From a virus: DNA of 64,000 nt. The notes beneath the pieces were generated by a model. It was not told where the DNA came from and did no database searches. It saw only the letters and a list, made by a program, of their open reading frames with translations. The position numbers and the translations under genes are program-made. Where the stretch lies: the IMG/VR virus record IMGVR_UViG_3300028384_000657, positions 1 through 64,000 of that record, one strand, 5' to 3'. The stretch's first letter is position 1, and each line of letters opens with the position of its first letter. Positions 59,195 through 64,000 of this stretch are shown here, one piece after another.

Positions 59195-59425
59195 ATGTCT
59201 CACGATCTACTAGAACTACTTACCTACTATGTAATCGTCGCTGTTGTATTTGTTGGTGCTCCTGGAGTCTTCTTCTTCATTGTCTTCATGCCTGCTCTTC
59301 AGAATACAAAAGGTCGTATGGTGGGTTACAAAGATCACAAGACCTACGGTGATTCGTCCATCTACGAGAATACACCTAGTGATACCTCAAAATTCTTCTT
59401 ACAAGTTAGCGGAAATAATTCGTGA
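59195..59425 (+). CDS. Small membrane protein between psbA and psbD
   Basis: 76 residues from ATG 59195. MSHDLLELLTYYVIVAVVFVGAPGVFFFIVFMPAL is one long membrane helix, followed by a polar tail (QNTKGRMVGYKDHKTYGDSSIYENTPSD). Not a PSII subunit I can name. Its place between psbA and psbD suggests a photosynthetic membrane role. Confidence 0.68.
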   Translation: MSHDLLELLTYYVIVAVVFVGAPGVFFFIVFMPALQNTKGRMVGYKDHKTYGDSSIYENTPSDTSKFFLQVSGNNS

Positions 59426-59463
59426 TACTTGGCCTCAATTGTACTATCTAAAAGGAATGAAAA

Positions 59464-60519
59464 ATGGTCGCTTCAACACTAAGTCCCCCACGGAGGGGGT
59501 GGTTCGATGTCCTCGATGACTGGCTTAAACGAGATCGTTTCGTTTTTGTTGGTTGGTCTGGACTTCTTCTTTTTCCCACTGCTTATCTTGCTATTGGCGG
59601 TTGGCTTACTGGGACTGCTTTCGTCACGAGTTGGTATACTCATGGGTTGGCAAGTTCCTATCTGGAGGGTGCAAACTTTCTTACTGCGGCAGTTTCTACT
59701 CCAGCAGACGCTATGGGTCATTCTCTTCTGCTTCTCTGGGGTCCTGAGGCTCAAGGGGATTTCGTCAGGTGGTGTCAACTTGGAGGACTCTGGAATTTTG
59801 TGGCGCTCCACGGGGCTTTCGCTCTAATTGGTTTCATGCTTCGCCAGTTTGAACTGGCACGTCTCATCGGTATCCGTCCGTACAATGCAATCGCTTTTTC
59901 TGGTCCTATTGCTGTCTTCGTTAGTGTCTTTCTCATCTACCCTCTGGGTCAATCGAGTTGGTTTTTCGCTCCATCTTTCGGGGTCTCAGCAATCTTTCGA
60001 TTCCTTCTCTTCCTACAAGGATTTCACAACTGGACTCTGAATCCATTTCATATGATGGGTGTCGCAGGTATCTTGGGTGGAGCATTGCTTTCTGCCATTC
60101 ATGGTGTTACAGTAGAAAATACTTTGTATGAAGATGGTGAGCAGGCAAATACTTTTAAGGCATTCGATTCTACTCAGGAAGAAGAGACTTATTCAATGGT
60201 TACGGCTAACAGATTCTGGTCACAGATCTTTGGCATTGCTTTCAGCAACAAACGCTGGCTTCATTTCTTTATGCTATTCGTTCCAGTTATGGGACTTTGG
60301 ACATCATCGATTGGCATCATTGGTCTGGCTCTTAATCTTCGTGCTTACGACTTTGTTTCTCAGGAGATCAGAGCGGCAGAAGATCCTGAGTTTGAAACTT
60401 TCTATACTAAAAACATCCTTCTCAATGAAGGACTGAGAGCATGGTTAGCACCAGTCGATCAACCTCATGAGAACTTCGTGTTCCCTGAGGAAGTACTTCC
60501 CCGAGGTAACGCACTGTGA
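59464..60519 (+). CDS. psbD: Photosystem II D2 protein PsbD
   Basis: 351 residues, full length. [91 protein letters not shown] and [28 protein letters not shown] are D2 signatures, with the QA and iron His in place. Partners D1 in the reaction centre. A 38-base gap to the previous gene with AAAGGA before ATG. Confidence 0.98.
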   Translation: MVASTLSPPRRGWFDVLDDWLKRDRFVFVGWSGLLLFPTAYLAIGGWLTGTAFVTSWYTHGLASSYLEGANFLTAAVSTPADAMGHSLLLLWGPEAQGDFVRWCQLGGLWNFVALHGAFALIGFMLRQFELARLIGIRPYNAIAFSGPIAVFVSVFLIYPLGQSSWFFAPSFGVSAIFRFLLFLQGFHNWTLNPFHMMGVAGILGGALLSAIHGVTVENTLYEDGEQANTFKAFDSTQEEETYSMVTANRFWSQIFGIAFSNKRWLHFFMLFVPVMGLWTSSIGIIGLALNLRAYDFVSQEIRAAEDPEFETFYTKNILLNEGLRAWLAPVDQPHENFVFPEEVLPRGNAL

Positions 60520-60528
60520 ACCCATTCT

Positions 60529-60651
60529 TTGTTGTCAGCACCTGAACCTGGTGAAGAAGTGATGTATGTTGATGTATCTGAAATGAATAGTCAACAATTC
60601 AATGATACTAAGCAATCATTAGAAGATCTTTACAGACAAGATGATGATTGA
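60529..60651 (+). CDS. Possible 40-residue acidic protein
   Basis: TTG start (60529 or 60532); SAPEPGEEVMYVDVSEMNSQQFNDTKQSLEDLYRQDDD. An internal ATG at 60562 would give 29 residues. Composition looks coding and I recall a similar short protein after psbD in other cyanophages. Start uncertain. Confidence 0.5.
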   Translation: MLSAPEPGEEVMYVDVSEMNSQQFNDTKQSLEDLYRQDDD

Positions 60652-60659
60652 TATAATAG

Positions 60660-60681
60660 GGGTCTTCGGACCCTTTTTTTT
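60660..60681 (+). terminator. Rho-independent terminator after psbD
   Basis: GGGTC/GACCC stem, TTCG loop, eight T, then CTAAATAAT (60684-60692). Confidence 0.88.
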
Positions 60682-60695
60682 ATCTAAATAATATT

Positions 60696-60929
60696 ATGAA
60701 ACTGCCTAAAATTCCAAATGATAACTTGACTCCCGAACTTAGGGAGGTAGTTGGTGATGGCGATTTGGAATTTGAATCGATTGTAGACCCGATGGATATT
60801 ATGGACATTCAGATTGATCCTGATTCTTATTATGAAGATCGTCTACATGCAGCGAAGTTACTCGTAGAATCTAGGAATAATTTAAATGAGATACAAAGAC
60901 ACCATAAAGGGAGCAAAAAAGATCCTTAA
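60696..60929 (+). CDS. Small acidic protein of unknown function
   Basis: 77 residues: MKLPKIPNDNLTPELREVVGDGDLEFESIVDPMDIMDIQIDPDSYYEDRLHAAKLLVESRNNLNEIQRHHK. Helical end. Overlaps the next gene by 44 bases. Confidence 0.65.
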   Translation: MKLPKIPNDNLTPELREVVGDGDLEFESIVDPMDIMDIQIDPDSYYEDRLHAAKLLVESRNNLNEIQRHHKGSKKDP

Positions 60930-61050
60930 AATAGCAAAGCAACGTCCTGAATACTATACAAAAGACGAATTACTATATGTACGTCTGATTAAAAAGCAAG
61001 CACAGAGAGCATTAGAATATAAACAGTCTAAACTTGACGGTAATCAGTAA
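60886..61050 (+). CDS. 54-residue basic protein of unknown function
   Basis: MRYKDTIKGAKKILKIAKQRPEYYTKDELLYVRLIKKQAQRALEYKQSK: basic, helical, possibly nucleic-acid binding. AGGA about nine bases before ATG. Confidence 0.65.
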   Translation: MRYKDTIKGAKKILKIAKQRPEYYTKDELLYVRLIKKQAQRALEYKQSKLDGNQ

Positions 61051-61062
61051 TCATTCGGTAAC

Positions 61063-61088
61063 ATTTATAAGTGTTAATGCTTATAAAT
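61063..61088. promoter_or_regulatory. Palindromic late-promoter-like element
   Basis: ATTTATAAG (61063-61071) and CTTATAAAT (61080-61088) are perfect inverted 9-mers, spacer TGTTAATG. The right arm continues as TATAAATA (61082-61089). Could be a bidirectional late promoter or a dimer-binding operator. Confidence 0.5.
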
Positions 61089-61118
61089 ATTCCTCGTAAC
61101 GTTACTAAATTGTAACAC

Positions 61119-61147
61119 TTGCCTTCTCTCCAAGGTTGTGTTATAAT
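61119..61147 (+). promoter_or_regulatory. Extended -10 promoter for the porin-like gene
   Basis: TTGCCT (61119-61124), 17-base spacer, TATAAT (61142-61147) with TG at 61139-61140. The leader 61155-61228 contains GCAGAC/GTCTGC (61157-61175) and TGCGG/CCGCA (61183-61201) hairpins and no gene. Confidence 0.8.
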
Positions 61148-61228
61148 CGTTCCAACGCAGACGTGTCGAGTCTGCTTTCATCTGCGGGTAATCACTCCGC
61201 AAGTAAAAACAAAACGAGGTATTTTCAA

Positions 61229-61600
61229 ATGATTAAAACTGCTTTCGCAGCTGCTGCTGCTCTCTCCATGTCCGCTGGCGCTGCTGTTGCAGGTCCGTAC
61301 GTCAACGTGGAAACCAATGCAGGTTGGACGGGATCGGATTACACTGGTGCCGCGACAGATTTCCATGTAGGCTACGAAGGTCCTCTGGGTGATACTGCTT
61401 CCTACTATGTTCAAGGTGGCGGTACTCTGGTGACTCCTGACAGTGGCACTGACGATTTCGTTCCTTCTGGTAAGGCAGGTGTCGGTGTTGCTCTGAGCGA
61501 TGCCCTGGGCGCATATGGTGAAGTCTCCTTCGTCGGTTCTGGCGATGAGGACATCGACCGCGGCTATGGTGCTAAACTGGGTCTGAAGTATTCCTTCTGA
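61229..61600 (+). CDS. Small porin-like outer-membrane beta-barrel protein
   Basis: 123 residues from ATG 61229 (GAGGT nine bases before). Signal peptide MIKTAFAAAAALSMSAGAAVA then GPYVNVE; alternating strands (DFHVGYEG, ASYYVQGGGTLV, GKAGVGVALSD, LGAYGEVSFVG, YGAKLGLKYSF) and terminal Phe. Same length, cleavage junction (AxA-GPY) and ending as the 28055 product, so a paralogue. Own strong promoter and terminator. Role: perhaps solute entry. Confidence 0.7.
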   Translation: MIKTAFAAAAALSMSAGAAVAGPYVNVETNAGWTGSDYTGAATDFHVGYEGPLGDTASYYVQGGGTLVTPDSGTDDFVPSGKAGVGVALSDALGAYGEVSFVGSGDEDIDRGYGAKLGLKYSF

Positions 61601-61623
61601 TTCCTGTCTATATAAGATAAATT

Positions 61624-61648
61624 AAGGGACTCCTGGAGTCCCTTTTTT
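61624..61648 (+). terminator. Rho-independent terminator
   Basis: 9-bp stem AAGGGACTC/GAGTCCCTT with CTG loop and six T. Confidence 0.92.
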
Positions 61649-61669
61649 ATTCTTTCGCACACATCAACT

Positions 61670-61909
61670 ATGACTAATTTTGCTGTATACACCAAACCTG
61701 GTTGTCCATACTGCACAAAAATCAAACAAGTCTTAGAGGGGAAAGGATTTTCTTATCGTGAGTATCAATTAGATAAGGACTTTGATAGAGAATCTTTTTA
61801 TGGTGAGTTCGGTGAGGGTAGCACATTTCCCCAAGTTCTGCTAAACTCAGAAAAGCTCGGCGGTTGCGTCGATGCTGTTAAATACATGCGACAAAAAAAT
61901 CTTATCTAA
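61670..61909 (+). CDS. grx: Glutaredoxin
   Basis: 79 residues. FAVYTKPGCPYCTKIKQVLEGKGFSYREYQLD gives the CPYC active site; STFPQVLLNSEKLGGCVDAVKYM has the cis-Pro (TFPQV) and GG..D glutathione-binding motif. Reduces NrdAB (47699, 50007). Overlaps the next ATG by one base (TAATG). Confidence 0.95.
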   Translation: MTNFAVYTKPGCPYCTKIKQVLEGKGFSYREYQLDKDFDRESFYGEFGEGSTFPQVLLNSEKLGGCVDAVKYMRQKNLI

Positions 61910-62247
61910 TGAACGAAGAGTTTTACGACCTTATTGAACGATCAATTGATGTTGCGTTTAAGGATAACAAGTATCTGTTTAGATGCTACAACTACTTACT
62001 GACATCAAAGGCTACTCGTAAAGAAGTTCGTGAATTTATCCAGTCTCCAACTGCGAATAATGTCAATGGATTGGTTTCTGAACTTGATGGTTATATCAAG
62101 GGTGGTAACAAACAACTTCGTGAAGCATATGGACATTTAGGAAAACCTCATGCACGAAAGATCAAAAACTTCTTAGAAACTCTTCTAGAAGATGCATCTC
62201 GATACGAGCATGATCGCCGTCCAGGACGTAAAAAACGTTCTAAATAA
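61909..62247 (+). CDS. Helical basic protein of unknown function
   Basis: 112 residues: MNEEFYDLIERSIDVAFKDNKYLFRCYNYLLTSKATRKEVREFIQSP..., ending RRPGRKKRSK. Soluble. Coupled to glutaredoxin by TAATG. Confidence 0.7.
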   Translation: MNEEFYDLIERSIDVAFKDNKYLFRCYNYLLTSKATRKEVREFIQSPTANNVNGLVSELDGYIKGGNKQLREAYGHLGKPHARKIKNFLETLLEDASRYEHDRRPGRKKRSK

Positions 62248-62312
62248 TGTCAGAGTTCACACATGGGAGGTTGGTTTCCATATTATTTTTTGAAAACATA
62301 GGGGAGGAAGCC

Positions 62313-62543
62313 ATGTTAATTGCACTAGCAGTTTTAGTTACAATCGGTGCGTTCATTCTAGGAATCACCGTTTCTTGGTTAGCAAAAGGGTATGTCGAAG
62401 ATTTTATCGAGAATGCTGCTTATGCTAAATCAGTCACCCATCCAGAAATGTTTGACCAGGATGGTAATATGTTACATGATGAATTGATTTACATCAGACC
62501 TGAGACTAATCTTTGGGAACTTGATGATGATGATGATGATTAA
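62313..62543 (+). CDS. Small single-pass membrane protein, acidic tail
   Basis: 76 residues from ATG 62313 (GGGAGG site); an in-frame ATG at 62247 (98 residues) overlaps the previous stop but lacks a site. MLIALAVLVTIGAFILGITVSWLAKGYVEDFIENAAYAKSVTHPEMFDQDGNMLHDELIYIRPETNLWELDDDDDD. I recall it as common in cyanophages; function unknown. Confidence 0.7.
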   Translation: MLIALAVLVTIGAFILGITVSWLAKGYVEDFIENAAYAKSVTHPEMFDQDGNMLHDELIYIRPETNLWELDDDDDD

Positions 62544-62558
62544 TTAACGGAGTTTATG

Positions 62559-63026
62559 ATGCCTACACGATCTATTGAAAACAGCAACTCAAGATTGCTA
62601 CTTAGTGAGATTCTTAGAAAGGTCTCTAATGCAAAAACGAAGGCAGAGAAAATTTCTCTCCTTCAGCGGTACAATTCTATCGCTCTTCGTCAACTATTGA
62701 TTTGGAACTTTGACGAGAGCGTTGTTTCTATGATTCCTGAAGGGGAAGTACCATACACACCCAATGATGCACCAGTGGGCACAGACCACACTCGCTTGGA
62801 GCAGGAGTATAGAGGTTTCTATCGCTTCGTAAAAGGTGGTCAGGATCGTCTCCCTGCAGCAAAGAGGGAGTCAATGTTCATTCAATTGCTTGAAGGTCTT
62901 TCGGCAGAAGAAGCAGAACTTGTTTGCCTAGTCAAAGACAAAAAGTTGAATAACAAGTATAAAAGAATTACTAAAGCAGTGATCCAAGAAGCATTTCCCT
63001 CAATCACCTGGGGAGGGCGCAGTTGA
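62559..63026 (+). CDS. Conserved-type cyanophage protein of unknown function
   Basis: 155 residues from ATG 62559 (ATG 62556 also possible; GGAG spacing favours 62559). Helical N-terminus (RLLLSEILRKVSNAKTKAEKISLLQRYNSIALRQLLIWNFD), PYTPNDAPVGTDHTRLEQEYRGFYRFVKGGQD, then a helical C-terminus with LEGLSAEEAELVCLVKDKKL. Soluble. No function known to me. Confidence 0.75.
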   Translation: MPTRSIENSNSRLLLSEILRKVSNAKTKAEKISLLQRYNSIALRQLLIWNFDESVVSMIPEGEVPYTPNDAPVGTDHTRLEQEYRGFYRFVKGGQDRLPAAKRESMFIQLLEGLSAEEAELVCLVKDKKLNNKYKRITKAVIQEAFPSITWGGRS

Positions 63027-63286
63027 GTAAGGTCAGAATTTTACAGCAAGGATGTGATCCCAGTGCTGCTGAGGACACATCTCTACCATACACTACGTAC
63101 TTGGTTGAATACCTTCAAGATGGTATTACCAAGTTTGATATTGTCATTGCTTCAAAGCAAGTCGATATCTTTGATTATTATTGGGATCTGTATCGAAATG
63201 ATTTCGTGACATTTAATCAAACTAATGGTAGAATTAATCCGAAGCTATGGAATGATCCCTCAAAACCAAAAGGTAAAAAGAAATGA
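63023..63286 (+). CDS. Small protein of unknown function (TTG start)
   Basis: 87 residues from TTG 63023, overlapping the previous stop (TTGA) with GGAGGG six bases before. SKVRILQQGCDPSAAEDTSLPYTTYLVEYLQDGITKFDIVIASKQVDIFDYYWDLYRND: strand-rich start, aromatic helix, basic Pro/Lys tail. ATGA overlap with the next gene. Confidence 0.7.
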   Translation: MSKVRILQQGCDPSAAEDTSLPYTTYLVEYLQDGITKFDIVIASKQVDIFDYYWDLYRNDFVTFNQTNGRINPKLWNDPSKPKGKKK

Positions 63287-63564
63287 CACACAGTATTTAC
63301 GTCAGTAAACAAGGTCCTACACAGGAAGAACTTGAAGAGCAGCAAGCAGAAGCTGCTGCCGCTGCAAAGAAAGCAGAACAAGAGAAGAATGTGAAAGCAG
63401 TTGCCAAAGGTGTTGCTGCACTTGTCAAACCTTTGGTTCTTATGTTAGTATGGAACTGGTTAATGCCAGGTCTCTTTGGTTTACAAACCATTGGGTATCT
63501 CAAGGCATTCGGAATGATCATTATTACAAGTATTCTCTTTAAGAATGACGAATCAGAAAGTTGA
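63283..63564 (+). CDS. Small membrane protein with Ala/Glu coiled coil
   Basis: 93 residues: Glu/Gln/Ala-rich helix (EELEEQQAEAAAAAKKAEQEKN), then two hydrophobic segments (VKPLVLMLVWNWLMPGLFGL and LKAFGMIIITSILF). Overlaps thyX by 20 bases. Confidence 0.68.
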   Translation: MTHSIYVSKQGPTQEELEEQQAEAAAAAKKAEQEKNVKAVAKGVAALVKPLVLMLVWNWLMPGLFGLQTIGYLKAFGMIIITSILFKNDESES

Positions 63565-64000
63565 ATTAGTATCCGTTACCCCAGAAGCAGAGAAGACTAT
63601 GGGGTATGTTGCACGAGTCAGCAACCCCTCTAACCAGGATAATCCTAAGGTTGCAGGTCTTCTCAAGTATTGCATCAAACACGGGCACTGGAGCGTCTTT
63701 GAGCAGGCGTTCATGACGCTTGAGATTCATACTACCAGGGGACTCGCAGCTCAACTGCTCCGTCATAGGAGTATGACATATCAAGAATTTTCACAACGCT
63801 ATGCTGATTCTTCCCTACTCACGGAGGAGATCTCTCTACCTGAACTACGCCGTCAAGACACCAAGAATCGTCAGAATTCTATTGATGATATTGACCCGTT
63901 TGTCAGGCAAGAGTTTGAGATCAAAATGAGGCAGCACTTTGATGCTGGCATGAAACTCTACAAAGAGATGCTCGATGCCAATATCGCAAAGGAGTGTGCT
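63545..64000 (+). CDS. thyX: Flavin-dependent thymidylate synthase ThyX (5' part; continues past the window)
   Basis: 152 N-terminal residues visible, frame open to the window end. MTNQKVELVSVTPEAEKTMGYVARVSNPSN, KYCIKHGHWSVFEQAFMTLEIHTTRGLAAQLLRHRSMTYQEFSQRYAD contains the ThyX signature RHRxxxxxxxSQRY. Converts dUMP to dTMP using FAD and methylene-tetrahydrofolate. Confidence 0.95.
   Translation, partial: MTNQKVELVSVTPEAEKTMGYVARVSNPSNQDNPKVAGLLKYCIKHGHWSVFEQAFMTLEIHTTRGLAAQLLRHRSMTYQEFSQRYADSSLLTEEISLPELRRQDTKNRQNSIDDIDPFVRQEFEIKMRQHFDAGMKLYKEMLDANIAKECA

Noticed and set aside
1-64000. CRISPR arrays, insertion sequences, inteins or self-splicing introns
   Set aside because: No direct repeat-spacer pattern or transposase seen; psbA, gp43, nrdA and nrdB are uninterrupted.

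Overview
This window is part of the genome of a T4-like cyanophage (a contractile-tailed myovirus of marine cyanobacteria). Two gene sets lead to that conclusion. The first is the T4 core: portal/prohead genes 20-67-21-22-23, uvsY, uvsW, 55, 47, 46, 45, 44, 62, regA, 43, uvsX, 41, 61, nrdA and nrdB. The second is the cyanophage host-like set: psbA, psbD, two hli genes, talC, pstS, hsp20, mazG, cobS, thyX and a porin-like barrel. Carrying psbD and talC together with psbA fits a Synechococcus or broad-host cyanophage, but the host cannot be fixed from this sequence. Nearly everything reads rightward in tightly packed, ATGA-coupled operons. The exception is a leftward block at 23.1-24.8 kb.

Layout. 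1-4.5 kb: head morphogenesis (portal, core, protease, scaffold, major capsid protein). 4.7-13.5 kb: two iron oxygenases, a tail-tube-like protein, UvsY/UvsW recombination, the late sigma factor gp55 and the gp46/gp47 nuclease. 13.5-21.3 kb: a CobT-like metallopeptidase/VWA protein with the CobS-type AAA+ ATPase, then sliding clamp, clamp loader (split by an Sm-like gene and a Dam methylase) and RegA. 21.3-24.8 kb: four membrane or proline-rich proteins converging on three exported proteins on the minus strand. 24.9-30.9 kb: a second DNA methyltransferase, an unknown ParB-like protein, Hsp20, and a phosphate-stress operon (porin-like barrel, PstS, beta-propeller) behind a Pho-box-like promoter. 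31-38.6 kb: DNA polymerase, UvsX, helicase gp41, MazG and overlapping small genes. 38.6-46.7 kb: an accessory block with a ligase-like nucleotidyltransferase, an NMNAT-like adenylyltransferase, basic repeat-bearing proteins and virion-type proteins. 46.7-51.4 kb: primase and class Ia ribonucleotide reductase. 51.4-57.2 kb: many very small genes, transaldolase, a GIY-YIG protein, tRNA-Arg(UCU), a DUF401-like membrane protein, another oxygenase and the hli genes. 57.2-64 kb: endolysin, psbA/psbD, a second porin-like protein, glutaredoxin, small conserved genes and the start of thyX.

The genes form a coherent programme. Host photosynthesis and pentose-phosphate flux are kept going (psbA, psbD, hli, talC), phosphate is scavenged, nucleotides are recycled (nrdAB, thyX, mazG, glutaredoxin), and DNA is copied and recombined by a T4-type replisome. 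Sigma-70-like promoters (often extended -10, TGnTATAAT) mark early units. TATAAATA boxes fit gp55/gp45-dependent late transcription.

Most notable observations: (i) several consecutive proteins at 40.7-45.7 kb, including an NMNAT-like enzyme, begin with a short (L/I)xE-containing peptide like the T4 capsid-targeting sequence cleaved by gp21, suggesting enzymes packed in the head and injected; (ii) a KWDG-motif nucleotidyltransferase sits next to that NMNAT-like gene; (iii) four small Sm-fold-like proteins are embedded in replication operons; (iv) an exported-protein module is the only leftward unit. All functional assignments are from reading the sequence and remembered family motifs; no database search was run.
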